Under the pieces are notes generated by a model. The model made no database searches. It saw only the letters and a list, made by a program, of their open reading frames with translations, and was not told the DNA's origin. From Paraglaciecola sp. MB-3u-78 (GTDB lineage Bacteria > Pseudomonadota > Gammaproteobacteria > Enterobacterales > Alteromonadaceae), in NCBI RefSeq assembly GCF_002835935.1, contig NZ_PJCF01000003.1, positions 581,614-645,613 on the forward strand: 64,000 bases of DNA, written 5' to 3'. Both the position numbers and the translations under genes were made by a program. Positions 44,362 through 54,157 of the stretch are shown here, in pieces; position 1 is the stretch's first letter; each line of letters starts with the position of its first letter.

Positions 44362-45468
44362 GTGAGTGCGTTGATCCATCACTTTGTTGTACACCAATTA
44401 GCCGTTAACCAGCAACAAGAACTTACGCTAGTGCCAAGAGCAAGTTGTTTTGATGTAAGCCCTGAGATAGAAAACTTGGCGCAACAAATCAATCATGCTT
44501 TTAATACTAAACCCGGTAAAGGGGTGGGCGCGTTTGTGGCTGAACAAGCAGAAATAGTCAGTGTAAGTCAAGAGCCTTTAGCTAATGAAGAGCCGTCAGC
44601 TAAACAAGAGCCGTCAGACGCTGATGAGCCTCAAACTTTGACGCCACACGCCACTTCATTCAAAACGTTGTTAGAAGATATGCAGTCTGAAAAAAGCGAC
44701 TTTGTTGAATTTAGTATTCAAGCCAGCCAGTTGTTGAAAAAGTCTTTAATTGATACAGGCACTCTTGAAACCGGTTTTGTGGTGTTTAGCCATTACCAGT
44801 TTTTAGCCACTGATTATTTGATGATAGCGATTATCAACACTAAGCAACATGTGGAAATAGATCGCGATTTAGAGCTGACCAGCAGCGATCATTTAGATTT
44901 AGCTAAAATGCAATTGGCAGTTAGGATTGATTTGACCCAATTAGCCGTGACTGCAGAACAGATGCGATATATCAGTTTTATTAAAGGACGCATGGGACGT
45001 AAAGTGTCTGACTTCTTTATGCACTTTATTGGTTGTGAAGAATTGGTAGATGTTAAGCAACAAAATAAGCAGTTATTAACCACCGTGGATGCATTTTTAT
45101 CAGCTGAGCAATTAGATCCACAAGAAAAACACCAAGCACGAGAAACGGTTTCGAACTATTACAAAGAAAAGCTCGAGCTGGGCGAGGATATCCAAATTCA
45201 AGAACTGGCTGCCAAACTACCCAGTGATCATGTTAGCTTTGAGGAATTTAATCAAAGCGCAGAATTGCCGGTCGAAGAGCAATTTCAAGCTGACCGAGGC
45301 GTGTTAAAAACATTAGCTAAGTTTAGTGGCCAAGGCGGTGGTGTATCACTCAGTTTTGAGCGTAAATTATTAGGTGACAGAGTAAGTTATGATGCTGGCT
45401 CTGATACTTTGATGATCAGAGGTATTCCACCTAACTTAAAAGATCAACTTTTGAAATCACAAAGCTGA
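44362..45468 (+). CDS. yejK: Nucleoid-associated protein YejK/NdpA
   Basis: GTG 44362 follows aaggaaa. The 368-residue protein matches the YejK family in IHHFVVHQLAVNQ (about 4-17), FVVFSHYQFLATDYLMIAII (about 140-160), SFIKGRMGRKVSDFFMHFIG, and the C-terminal SLSFERKLLGDRVSYDAGSD. It binds double-stranded DNA. An acidic, EP-rich insertion (about 72-100, QEPLANEEPSAKQEPSDAD) makes it about 30 residues longer than the Escherichia protein. Divergent from yejL. Confidence 0.93.
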   Translation: MSALIHHFVVHQLAVNQQQELTLVPRASCFDVSPEIENLAQQINHAFNTKPGKGVGAFVAEQAEIVSVSQEPLANEEPSAKQEPSDADEPQTLTPHATSFKTLLEDMQSEKSDFVEFSIQASQLLKKSLIDTGTLETGFVVFSHYQFLATDYLMIAIINTKQHVEIDRDLELTSSDHLDLAKMQLAVRIDLTQLAVTAEQMRYISFIKGRMGRKVSDFFMHFIGCEELVDVKQQNKQLLTTVDAFLSAEQLDPQEKHQARETVSNYYKEKLELGEDIQIQELAAKLPSDHVSFEEFNQSAELPVEEQFQADRGVLKTLAKFSGQGGGVSLSFERKLLGDRVSYDAGSDTLMIRGIPPNLKDQLLKSQS

Positions 45469-45545
45469 CATCTGACTCGTTATCTTTATAATGTCACTAA
45501 TAAAACGCAAAACACTTTACACAAAACAGGATAGACACACTTTTT

Positions 45546-46421
45546 ATGCAATTATTTGTTAATGATTTGACCGTAATGGATTTTTCTTACCTTTGCCCTG
45601 AGCGCGGCATGGTCGGAGAAAGCTGGATAGTAGACGTGATCCTAAGCGGTGATTTGAATGAAGAAAGCATGGTGTTGGACTTTGGTAAAGTTAAGAAACA
45701 GCTGAAACAACTTATAGATGAATACATTGACCACAAACTGTTAGTTCCAGTGGAACACGAATACAGCCATGTTGAACATGATGAAAAATCAGACAGAGTA
45801 AAAGTTGATTTTATTCGGCCCGATAATAAATCTATTCATTTAAATTGCCCTGCTGAAGCTTACGCGTTTGTATATTCACAACATGTCACTATGCCTTCGG
45901 TGAGTAATTATCTTAAAGATGTGATTGCGACGCACTTACCAGAGAACGTGGCAGGTCTTGAACTCAATTTACGGGCAGAAGTCATCAATACACCTTTTTA
46001 TCATTACACCCATGGTCTTAAAAAACATGATGGTAATTGCCAACGTATCGCCCATGGTCACCGTTCTAAGGTGGTTGTCTTTGAAAACCAGCAAGAAAGC
46101 ATCAAGTGGCAAGAATATTGGGCTAAACGATGGTGTGATATCTATATTGGGTCTACTGAAGATATAGTTGAGGCCAGTGAAACGGTTTTCTGCTTGCCTA
46201 ATGCTAATTCCGAAAAACATAATGTATTTGCCTATGAATCTTCACAAGGCAGGTTTGAACTGGCTATCCCCAAAGCGGAATCAGAAATGATTGATACTGA
46301 TACCACAGTAGAATGTTTAGCGCAGTTTATGGCAGACGAACATAAACGTTTGAATAGTAATAGCGACTTCAGGGTTTTGGCTTATGAAGGAGTAGGTAAA
46401 GGAGCAATAGCTTTTGCTTAG
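45546..46421 (+). CDS. 6-pyruvoyl tetrahydropterin synthase-like (QueD-like), duplicated
   Basis: The 291-residue protein has two QueD/PTPS-like halves. The first (about 1-120) shows MDFSYLCPERGMVGESWIVD and VLDFGKVKKQLKQLIDEYID with HKLLVP. The second (about 145-280) has IAHGHRSKVVVFEN, the H-x-H-R metal motif. Single-domain QueD is about 120-150 residues. The first half lacks the usual metal His motif, so activity may reside in the second. Possible role in queuosine or pterin synthesis is inferred. It overlaps the next gene by 8 bp. Confidence 0.75.
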   Translation: MQLFVNDLTVMDFSYLCPERGMVGESWIVDVILSGDLNEESMVLDFGKVKKQLKQLIDEYIDHKLLVPVEHEYSHVEHDEKSDRVKVDFIRPDNKSIHLNCPAEAYAFVYSQHVTMPSVSNYLKDVIATHLPENVAGLELNLRAEVINTPFYHYTHGLKKHDGNCQRIAHGHRSKVVVFENQQESIKWQEYWAKRWCDIYIGSTEDIVEASETVFCLPNANSEKHNVFAYESSQGRFELAIPKAESEMIDTDTTVECLAQFMADEHKRLNSNSDFRVLAYEGVGKGAIAFA

Positions 46422-47247
46422 GTCCGTTTTAGTACGTTTTGTTTTTATATTCTGTTTTTTACCAGTCTCGGTGATCGCCAGCGACATTCAACCCGCTAGA
46501 GGCCTTCAACTCAAAGGCGACATGACCCAAGGTAGTTTGATCCGTGGTCAAGTTCCTGTGGGTCATCTAGTTTGGCTAAACGATAAACCACTAAAAGTAT
46601 CACCAGATGGTTATTTTGCCTTTGGATTTGGCCGGGATGCCGAGTTAACCCAGCAACTCAAGTGGTTAGATAATAAAGGTGCTGAGCATGCTCAGTCTCT
46701 ACAATTGCAGCCAAGAACGTACGATATTCAAAAAATTGAAGGCATTCCTAGTCAATACGTTAGCCCTCCTAAAGAAGTGAGTGAGCGCATACAGCTAGAT
46801 AATCGACAGGTCGGTAAAGCGCGAACTTTAGACGATGAACGCACCGATTTTTATCAAGACTTTATTTGGCCAGCTGCTGGGCCCATTAGTGGCGTGTATG
46901 GCAGCCAACGTGTGTTTAACGGTACCCCTAAACGCCCGCATTTTGGTGTGGATGTGGCTGCAGCAACCGGCACAGCAGTGTATGCACCTGCAAATGGCAT
47001 TGTGACTTTGTTTGTTCCCGATATGTATTATTCTGGTGGCACTATGATCATCGACCATGGCCATGGTGTGTCTTCTACTTTTTTACATTTAAGTAAAGGG
47101 CATGTTGAAGCCGGAACAACAGTGAAACAAGGTGATTTGGTGGCCGAAATTGGTGCCACAGGCCGAGCCACAGGTCCGCATCTGGATTGGCGAATTAATT
47201 GGTTTAAGGAAAGATTAGACCCTGCTCTTTTAGTCCCAAAGCGTTAA
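46414..47247 (+). CDS. Exported M23-family metallopeptidase
   Basis: The 277-residue protein has a signal peptide (about 1-22), an N-terminal beta domain (about 25-100) and a C-terminal LytM/M23 domain with GVYGSQRVFNGTPKRPHFGV, HFGVDVAA (HxxxD, Zn ligands), HGHGVSSTFLHLS and GPHLDWRIN (last His). M23 enzymes cleave peptidoglycan cross-links or act as activators. It overlaps the QueD-like gene by 8 bp. Confidence 0.9.
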   Translation: MLRSVLVRFVFIFCFLPVSVIASDIQPARGLQLKGDMTQGSLIRGQVPVGHLVWLNDKPLKVSPDGYFAFGFGRDAELTQQLKWLDNKGAEHAQSLQLQPRTYDIQKIEGIPSQYVSPPKEVSERIQLDNRQVGKARTLDDERTDFYQDFIWPAAGPISGVYGSQRVFNGTPKRPHFGVDVAAATGTAVYAPANGIVTLFVPDMYYSGGTMIIDHGHGVSSTFLHLSKGHVEAGTTVKQGDLVAEIGATGRATGPHLDWRINWFKERLDPALLVPKR

Positions 47248-47312
47248 ACCGCGGTTAAATGACTGTTAATTAACAAAAGCTCGATATTTACACTCGCGTT
47301 TTCCCTTAACAT

Positions 47313-47321
47313 CTGTATAAT
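47313..47321 (+). promoter_or_regulatory. Possible rplM promoter -10
   Basis: ctgtataat (47313-47321) fits an extended -10 element and lies about 160 bp upstream of rplM. The -35 is not clear. The leader between it and rplM contains a ccgctt..aagcgg hairpin (about 47344-47361). Confidence 0.4.
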
Positions 47322-47483
47322 TCGCGCCCTGCCCAGTTGCCCCCGCTTGTGGGAAAGCGGATGAATCATACGACTCGAAGGGGTCAAAGTATTGATTTTT
47401 AGCGGTTTTGTGTAGCAGTCGGTAGTTAAATATCGAACACAAAACCAACGTAACGATTATTTATATATTTCGGGTATTTTAAA

Positions 47484-47912
47484 ATGAAAACTTTTGTTGC
47501 AAAGCCAGAAACGGTAAAACGTGAATGGTATGTGGTTGACGCCGCAGACAAAACTCTTGGTCGTTTAGCGACTGAGATTGCTATCCGCTTACGCGGTAAG
47601 CACAAGCCAGAGTATACACCTCATGTGGATACTGGCGATTATATAGTTGTGATCAACGCTGAGAAAGTCACTGTTACTGGCAACAAAGCCAAGAACAAAA
47701 TTTACTATTCTCATTCTGGTTATCCAGGCGGTCTTAAAGATACTACCTTTGAGAAGTTACAAGCTTTTAAACCAGAGATGATCATTGAAAAAGCGGTTAA
47801 AGGTATGTTGCCTAAAGGTCCACTTGGACGCGATATGTTCCGCAAAATGAAAGTCTTCGCTGGCCCTGAGCATAATCATGCTGCTCAGCAGCCTCAAGTC
47901 TTAGACCTTTAA
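47484..47912 (+). CDS. rplM: 50S ribosomal protein L13
   Basis: The 142-residue protein [20 protein letters not shown], with [38 protein letters not shown] and [20 protein letters not shown], is unmistakable L13. It binds 23S rRNA early in assembly. Cotranscribed with rpsI 12 bp downstream. In Escherichia L13 represses its own operon via the leader, which is present here. Confidence 0.99.
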   Translation: MKTFVAKPETVKREWYVVDAADKTLGRLATEIAIRLRGKHKPEYTPHVDTGDYIVVINAEKVTVTGNKAKNKIYYSHSGYPGGLKDTTFEKLQAFKPEMIIEKAVKGMLPKGPLGRDMFRKMKVFAGPEHNHAAQQPQVLDL

Positions 47913-47924
47913 GGAGCATTACAG

Positions 47925-48317
47925 ATGGCAGATAATCAATATTACGGCACTGGCCGACGCAAAAGTTCCACCGCTCGTGTTTTTCTTCGTGCAGGTAGTG
48001 GCAACATTGTAGTAAATAAACGTCCTCTTGACATATTCTTTGGTCGTGAGACTGCACGTATGATCGTGCGTCAACCGCTAGAGTTAGTTGAGATGACTGA
48101 AAAGTTTGACATTTATATCACCGTTGCTGGTGGTGGTATTAGTGGTCAAGCTGGTGCAATTCGTCATGGTATTACACGTGCCTTGATGGAATTTGACGAA
48201 ACTCTTCGTCCAGCATTACGTAAAGCGGGATTTGTTACTCGTGATGCACGTAAAGTTGAACGTAAGAAAGTGGGTCTTCATAAAGCACGTAAACGTCCAC
48301 AATTCTCAAAACGTTAA
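47925..48317 (+). CDS. rpsI: 30S ribosomal protein S9
   Basis: The 130-residue protein has [20 protein letters not shown], the [19 protein letters not shown] stretch, and the conserved C-terminal [18 protein letters not shown] that reaches the P-site tRNA. The start follows aaggagc. Normal length. Confidence 0.99.
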   Translation: MADNQYYGTGRRKSSTARVFLRAGSGNIVVNKRPLDIFFGRETARMIVRQPLELVEMTEKFDIYITVAGGGISGQAGAIRHGITRALMEFDETLRPALRKAGFVTRDARKVERKKVGLHKARKRPQFSKR

Positions 48318-48351
48318 TTGTCCGACGACAGTCTTTTTACAAAAGACATTT

Positions 48352-48380
48352 AAAAAAACCCAGCTTTTGCTGGGTTTTTT
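48352..48380 (+). terminator. Rho-independent terminator of rplM-rpsI
   Basis: aaaaaacccagc and gctgggtttttt form a perfect GC-containing stem with a short tttt loop, ending in T's, 35 bp after the rpsI stop. Confidence 0.92.
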
Positions 48381-48605
48381 ATTGCCTAGGTTTTGTACAA
48401 TAAATCACCATCCTATCAATATTCTCCTAAAAATCTGTTAAGTCTCAGTAATTCTTCATTTTATTGACGATTTCCTTGTCTTTTATGTGGGTTTTCTTTT
48501 ATCATTTTCGGTTAATAGAAAAACTTTATTTCTTAAGTCTCGTATCAGTCCATAAGTCACTTAAAAAATAAAGTGTTAGTCAAATTAACCCTCGGAGATT
48601 AGTGG

Positions 48606-49238
48606 ATGAGCAATGTATCTTTAGATGCGCATGATTCGTCTGAAACCGAAAACCAGCCAGTTAGCAGTAATAGACGCCGATTTTTAACGGTTGCTACTTC
48701 TGTTGTTGGTGGTCTCGGTGTAGTCGGTGCTGCAGTGCCTTTTATCGCATCATGGAACCCAAGTATCAAAGCAAGAGCTGCTGGTGCGGATGTTGAAGCG
48801 GATATCAGTAAAATTCAACCAGGTCAGTTAATCCGGGTGATATGGCGGAGTAAACCAGTCTGGATTGCTCGCAGAACCCCTGAATTACTTGCTTCATTAT
48901 CTAATTTTGATGATCAACTTAAAGATCCCAACTCTGATGAAGAGCAACAACCCACTTTTGCTAAAAATGCTTATCGTTCTTTGAAAGAAGAATATCTAGT
49001 GTTGGTAGGGATTTGTACGCATTTAGGTTGTTCTCCGCAGCATTTAAAAGATGGTGCTTTTGAGGAATATGTAGAAGGTGTACCAGAAGGCTTTTTCTGT
49101 CCTTGTCACGGCTCTAAGTTTGACATGGCCGGTCGAGTATTTGAAAACGTGCCAGCGGGTTTGAATTTGGTAGTGCCGCCTTACATGTTTATTGACGACA
49201 ATACTATATTGATTGGTTCCGAAGAAGGGGCAGCATAA
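48606..49238 (+). CDS. petA: Ubiquinol-cytochrome c reductase Rieske iron-sulfur subunit
   Basis: ATG 48606. The 210-residue protein has a Tat-type signal/anchor (NRRRFLTVATSVVGG, about 22-36), which stays as membrane anchor, and Rieske motifs CTHLGCSP (about 138-145) and CPCHGSKFD (about 163-171) that bind the 2Fe-2S cluster. First gene of the bc1 operon, one base upstream of cytochrome b. Confidence 0.98.
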   Translation: MSNVSLDAHDSSETENQPVSSNRRRFLTVATSVVGGLGVVGAAVPFIASWNPSIKARAAGADVEADISKIQPGQLIRVIWRSKPVWIARRTPELLASLSNFDDQLKDPNSDEEQQPTFAKNAYRSLKEEYLVLVGICTHLGCSPQHLKDGAFEEYVEGVPEGFFCPCHGSKFDMAGRVFENVPAGLNLVVPPYMFIDDNTILIGSEEGAA

Positions 49239-49239
49239 C

Positions 49240-50508
49240 ATGTGGAAAAATTTGATGGACTGGGTTGAGTATCGTCTTCCCATAATGCGCGTTGCTAACC
49301 AGCACGCCATTCAATATCCCGCCCCTCGAAACATGAACTTTTGGTACATGTTTGGGTTTTTGGCGACCATAGTCTTAGTCAACCAAATCGTCACAGGCGT
49401 TTGGTTGACAATGAGTTATACACCTACTGCTGAAGAAGCATTTGCTTCAGTGGAATACATCATGCGTGATGTTGAATACGGCTATATACTCCGTTATATG
49501 CACAGTACAGGTGCATCTGCGTTCTTTATTGTTATCTACATGCATATGTTCAGAGGCATGATTTACGGCTCTTATCAAAAGCCTCGTGAGTTATTGTGGT
49601 TGTTCGGTATGTTTATCTATTTGGCTCTTATGGCAGAAGCCTTTATGGGTTATGTACTTCCTTGGGGACAAATGTCTTACTGGGGAGCTCAGGTCATTGT
49701 ATCTTTGTTCAGTGCTATTCCAGTGATTGGTCCAGATTTAGTTATTTGGATCCAAGGTGACTACGTTATCTCTGGCGCGACACTTAACCGCTTCTTTGCG
49801 CTGCACGTTATTGCACTACCTTTAGTCATAGTGATATTAGTGTTCTTACACATAGTCGCATTGCATGAAGTTGGCTCGAATAACCCAGATGGAACTGACG
49901 TTAAACGTAAGAAAGGTTCCCTTAAAGAAGACGAAAAAACCAAATATAAAATTCACGAATATTACACTAAAAAATACGACATCATTGGCGATGTCGTGCC
50001 TTTCTTCCCTCACATAGTGTTGAAAGATTTAGTTGGGTTCTGCTTCTTCCTGCTCGCGTTCTGCTACATCATGTTTTTTAATCCTGAAATGGGCGGATAC
50101 TTCCTTGAGCATCCAAACTTTGAAATTGCTAACCCGTTGAAAACACCTACACATATCTTCCCTGTTTGGTACTTCACACCCTTCTATGCGATTTTGAAAG
50201 CTGTACCCCATAAACTAGGTGGTGTTATTGCGATGTTTGCGGCGATTATCATGTTAGCTCTACTACCTTGGATTGACCGCGGTAAAGTGAAGTCTTGGCG
50301 TTACCGTTGTGGCTTACATACATGGAACTTACTTACTTTTGCAGCGGTATTTATCTTCCTTGGCTATTTAGGTGGTACACCTCAAGAAGCTTGGAAAATC
50401 ACTGCATCACAAATAGCCACCATCATGTATTTCGGTTTCTTTGTATTGTTGTTTATCTACAGTAAAAACGAACGAACTATGCCAGTACCAGCGAGGATCA
50501 CAGAATGA
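49240..50508 (+). CDS. petB: Ubiquinol-cytochrome c reductase cytochrome b
   Basis: ATG 49240 gives MWKNLMDWVEYRLPIMRVAN; an in-frame TTG at 49213 lies inside petA. The 422-residue membrane protein shows heme ligand helices (HSTGASAFFIVIYMHMFRGM, HVIALPLVIVILVFLHIVAL) and the PPWY/PEWY-type motif as PVWYFTPFYAIL in the Qo site. A charged loop KRKKGSLKEDEKTKY (about 222-236) is present, as in many gammaproteobacteria. Confidence 0.97.
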   Translation: MWKNLMDWVEYRLPIMRVANQHAIQYPAPRNMNFWYMFGFLATIVLVNQIVTGVWLTMSYTPTAEEAFASVEYIMRDVEYGYILRYMHSTGASAFFIVIYMHMFRGMIYGSYQKPRELLWLFGMFIYLALMAEAFMGYVLPWGQMSYWGAQVIVSLFSAIPVIGPDLVIWIQGDYVISGATLNRFFALHVIALPLVIVILVFLHIVALHEVGSNNPDGTDVKRKKGSLKEDEKTKYKIHEYYTKKYDIIGDVVPFFPHIVLKDLVGFCFFLLAFCYIMFFNPEMGGYFLEHPNFEIANPLKTPTHIFPVWYFTPFYAILKAVPHKLGGVIAMFAAIIMLALLPWIDRGKVKSWRYRCGLHTWNLLTFAAVFIFLGYLGGTPQEAWKITASQIATIMYFGFFVLLFIYSKNERTMPVPARITE

Positions 50509-51239
50509 AAAAGATAATTTTTGTATTGTCCTTGTTGTTGCCTATGAGCGTTATGGCCGCTGGTGGCAATGTGCATCTTGATAAAGCTGAGTATGACTTA
50601 ACTGACAAAGCGTCTTTGCAAACTGGCGCGCAGTTGTTTATGAATTACTGTTTAGGTTGTCATCAAACTCAATATCAGCGTTACCAACGTACTTTTGATG
50701 ACTTAGGTATTCCTCTTGAATTGGGGCACGAAAACTTGCAGTTTACTGGCGAAAAGCCTGGAGAGCACATTAAAAATGCTATGCCAAGTGAGTCCGGCGC
50801 TAAGTGGTTCGGCGCGCCTCCTCCAGATTTAACTTTGGTGGCCCGGGTGCGTGGTGCAGATTGGATTTATACTTACCTAAGAACCTTTTATGCTGATGAT
50901 AGCCGTCCTTTTGGTGTGAATAACTTAGTATTCCCAGAAGTCGGTATGCCTCATGTATTACAAGAGCTTCAAGGTTTACCAAGCAAAACCTCAGAGAAAA
51001 TGCTAGTTGACGGCGAAATGGTCGATCGTGATGTGGGTATTAAAGCGGACGGTAGCGGTGAACTCAGTGCAGCTGAGTACGACAAAGCAGTGTTAGATTT
51101 GGTCAACTACCTAGTGTATGTCGGTGAACCTTCACGTTTACAGTCGGAGAGCATAGGCCGCTGGGTAATGATTTTTCTATTGGTATTGTTAGTTTTGGTT
51201 TATTTACTTAAGAAAGATTATTGGAGAGATGTACACTAA
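50505..51239 (+). CDS. petC: Ubiquinol-cytochrome c reductase cytochrome c1
   Basis: The 244-residue protein has a signal peptide (about 1-19), a CLGCH heme c motif (about 50-54), an axial Met candidate in the EVGMPHVL region, and a C-terminal transmembrane anchor (about 218-236). Overlaps petB by 4 bp. Completes the bc1 complex that oxidises the quinol produced by Nuo. Confidence 0.97.
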   Translation: MKKIIFVLSLLLPMSVMAAGGNVHLDKAEYDLTDKASLQTGAQLFMNYCLGCHQTQYQRYQRTFDDLGIPLELGHENLQFTGEKPGEHIKNAMPSESGAKWFGAPPPDLTLVARVRGADWIYTYLRTFYADDSRPFGVNNLVFPEVGMPHVLQELQGLPSKTSEKMLVDGEMVDRDVGIKADGSGELSAAEYDKAVLDLVNYLVYVGEPSRLQSESIGRWVMIFLLVLLVLVYLLKKDYWRDVH

Positions 51240-51289
51240 TTCAGCAAAACTTTGTTTGGAATTTGGTGTATAATCCGCAAAATTTTTTG

Positions 51290-51314
51290 GAAGGGGCTAT
51301 AAGCCCCTTCTTTT
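51290..51314 (+). terminator. Rho-independent terminator after petABC
   Basis: gaaggggct and agccccttc pair perfectly with a taa-type loop and are followed by tttt, 50 bp after the petC stop. Confidence 0.9.
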
Positions 51315-51429
51315 CCGTTTTTAATTAGCTGATTGACCTGTTAATCACTAGTAAAAGAACAAAGCAGAGATGCCTAAGACACTATCTTAGACACTATGCG
51401 ATTATGTATGACATTTAGGAGAAATTTAA

Positions 51430-52062
51430 ATGGCTGTAGCCGCCAATAAACGTTCAGTTATGACGTTGTTTTCAGACACGATAGATATATACAGTCACCA
51501 AGCACGCATAGTGTTAGCGGAGAAGGGTGTAGGCGTAGAAATCAGCTTTACGGTTCCTGATGAATTACCCGAAGATCTTCTTGAACTAAACCCCTATGGT
51601 ACTGTGCCAACTCTTGTTGATAGAGAGTTGGTTTTATATAATTCACATATCATCATGGAATATTTGGACGAGCGTTTCCCGCATCCACCTCTTATGCCTG
51701 TTTACCCCGTTTCTCGTGGCCAAAGCCGTTTGACCATGCACCGTATCCAAAATGATTGGTACACCTTAGCTGAAAAAATCATGGCTAAAAAAGGCGATTT
51801 AGAAGCAACCCGTAACGAACTACGTGAAGCGTTTTTATCATTAGCGCCATTATTCGCTGAAACCCCTTATTTTATGAGTGAAGAATTCAGTTTAGTTGAT
51901 TGTTACCTAGCACCATTATTGTGGCGTTTACCTGCATTGGGTATCGAATTGACTGGTACTGGTAGTAAAGACGTTAAGGCTTATATGAAGCGGATTTTTG
52001 AAAGACCTTCTTTTATAGCGTCATTAACCGATCAAGAACGTGAAATACACAACCCACTGTAA
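51430..52062 (+). CDS. sspA: Stringent starvation protein A
   Basis: ATG 51430 follows aggagaaat. The 210-residue glutathione-transferase-fold protein reads MTLFSDTIDIYSHQARIVLA and LNPYGTVPTLVDRELVLYNS, matching SspA. The active-site Cys of GSTs is absent, as in the family, which binds RNA polymerase. Followed 14 bp later by sspB. Confidence 0.97.
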   Translation: MAVAANKRSVMTLFSDTIDIYSHQARIVLAEKGVGVEISFTVPDELPEDLLELNPYGTVPTLVDRELVLYNSHIIMEYLDERFPHPPLMPVYPVSRGQSRLTMHRIQNDWYTLAEKIMAKKGDLEATRNELREAFLSLAPLFAETPYFMSEEFSLVDCYLAPLLWRLPALGIELTGTGSKDVKAYMKRIFERPSFIASLTDQEREIHNPL

Positions 52063-52076
52063 CGGGTAGAAGTAAT

Positions 52077-52481
52077 ATGACACCTAATCAGCCATATTTA
52101 TTACGGGCATTTTACGAGTGGATTGTAGATAACAATCTCACTCCATATATTGTGGTAGATGCACACTATGCAGGTACTCAAGTACCACAAGAGTTCGTCC
52201 AAGACGGCCAAATAGTGCTGAACATGTCTCCAGCGTCTACTGGTAATTTGCAGTTAGGTTTGCAAGACATCATGTTTGATGCACGTTTTGGTGGTGTGCC
52301 AAGGAATATAGTGGTTCCTTGCCCTGCAGTTTTAGCTATTTATGCCAAAGAAAATGGCGCTGGCACGGTATTTACCGTTGAGGAAAACATTGGTTCTGAT
52401 GAAGTAGAAGAGCAAACAGTGACCGATGAGACCAATCAAAAGCCTAAGAAAGGCAAGCCTACATTGACGGTTGTTAAGTAA
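52077..52481 (+). CDS. sspB: ClpXP adaptor SspB
   Basis: The 134-residue protein has PYLLRAFYEWIVDNNLTPYI, VVDAHYAGTQVP and LQDIMFDARFGGVPRNIVVP, matching SspB. It delivers ssrA-tagged proteins to ClpXP; the C-terminal GKPTLTVVK is the ClpX-binding tail after a flexible acidic linker. Confidence 0.97.
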   Translation: MTPNQPYLLRAFYEWIVDNNLTPYIVVDAHYAGTQVPQEFVQDGQIVLNMSPASTGNLQLGLQDIMFDARFGGVPRNIVVPCPAVLAIYAKENGAGTVFTVEENIGSDEVEEQTVTDETNQKPKKGKPTLTVVK

Positions 52482-52502
52482 CCGAACTAGAAATAATTAA
52501 TC

Positions 52503-52531
52503 AAAAAGCGCCTCTTGGGCGCTTTTTTTAT
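52503..52531. terminator. Bidirectional terminator between sspB and dolP
   Basis: aaaaagcgcc and ggcgctttttt flank a short tcttg loop. A's on the left and T's on the right allow use by both converging genes. Confidence 0.9.
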
Positions 52532-52564
52532 TTAGACCAAGTGCTGGGTTTGTTCGCATTCAAG

Positions 52565-53143
52565 TTAAGTATATTCAAACGCCTTTATCACTTGTTTTAC
52601 ACCTTGAATATTGCGGGTGATTTCTACTGCAATATTGGATTCTTGTTCGCTGACCAATCCCATTAAAAATACTTCGCCATTTTCGACTTCGATCTCAATG
52701 TGTAGACCATCTATACGTTTATCAGCAATCAGTTTGGTTTTTACCTTTGAGGCGAGCCACGCATCATTCGCCACTACGCTTGGAGGAATAGGTAAACCTA
52801 AACGGACTTGGTTGTGGAGTTTTTTGATGTTTTTCACTGACAAAGCCAGTTTTTCCGCTTGTTGGATAAGTGCTTGAGTAGGAGCCTGTCCTATTAACAG
52901 GGCCGTACCATTAAATACTTGAACAGAGATACTCGCTTGTTCATTTATTGCCACGTCATTTGAGATAGCTGTAGAGATGCGTCCAGCTGCAGTGGTATCG
53001 TCAACCTGCGTACCTAATGTGCGTCTATCATGTGCTACAGATGCAGCTCCTACACCAGCACCTATGATTAATCCCGCACAGCCTTGCAACAATAATGTTG
53101 TTGAGAGTAACAAAGGTATATAGATATTTTTTAATTTTAGCAT
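52565..53143 (-). CDS. dolP: BON-domain outer-membrane lipoprotein DolP (YraP)
   Basis: The 192-residue protein has a lipobox (STTLLLQGCAG, Cys22), then two BON domains (about 50-112 and 122-190) with GTALLIGQAPTQ and GEVFLMGLVSEQE as strand signatures. DolP helps outer-membrane integrity and BAM. Gene order with diaA, yraN and lpoA is as in Escherichia. Confidence 0.95.
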   Translation of the reverse strand: MLKLKNIYIPLLLSTTLLLQGCAGLIIGAGVGAASVAHDRRTLGTQVDDTTAAGRISTAISNDVAINEQASISVQVFNGTALLIGQAPTQALIQQAEKLALSVKNIKKLHNQVRLGLPIPPSVVANDAWLASKVKTKLIADKRIDGLHIEIEVENGEVFLMGLVSEQESNIAVEITRNIQGVKQVIKAFEYT

Positions 53144-53146
53144 GTC

Positions 53147-53782
<636 letters not shown>

Positions 53783-54157
53783 TTAAACACTTTTTAACCA
53801 ATTGATGTTTTGCTGTTGCTGACCTTTTCCCTCGATGCCCACTAAGTCAATTCTATGTGGCACAATACTAGGGTTGAAGCCTTTTTCTTGCATATAATAC
53901 ATAACAGCAGATTCAAACTTACGTTTTTTGCTGGCATGAAAAAATTCTATTGCCGATCCGTGTTGATTCTGGCTACGGAATTTTACTTCTACAAAGACTA
54001 GCTCGTCGCCGTCTTGCATAACTAAGTCAATCTCACCTGTACGACAACGATAATTTTTCATAATAAATGTAAGACCTTGCTGTTCTAAGAAGGTTCGAGC
54101 AAAACGTTCTGCCTCATTGCCGATTAAAGGAGAGAGTGCCTGCTTAATCCATTTCAA
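53783..54157 (-). CDS. yraN: YraN/UPF0102 endonuclease-like protein
   Basis: The 124-residue protein shows NEAERFARTFLEQQGLTFIM, YRCRTGEIDLVMQDGDELVF and VEVKFRSQNQHG, the PD-(D/E)xK-type core (GEIDLV..VEVKFR) of UPF0102. Biochemical role unclear. It overlaps lpoA by 14 bp. Confidence 0.95.
   Translation of the reverse strand: MKWIKQALSPLIGNEAERFARTFLEQQGLTFIMKNYRCRTGEIDLVMQDGDELVFVEVKFRSQNQHGSAIEFFHASKKRKFESAVMYYMQEKGFNPSIVPHRIDLVGIEGKGQQQQNINWLKSV

Noticed and set aside
49213..49239. N-terminal extension of petB
   Set aside because: It is inside petA; ATG 49240 gives the known cytochrome b N-terminus.
51252..51274. tataat just downstream of petC as an sspA promoter
   Set aside because: It is upstream of the strong terminator at 51290-51314, so transcripts from it would stop before sspA.
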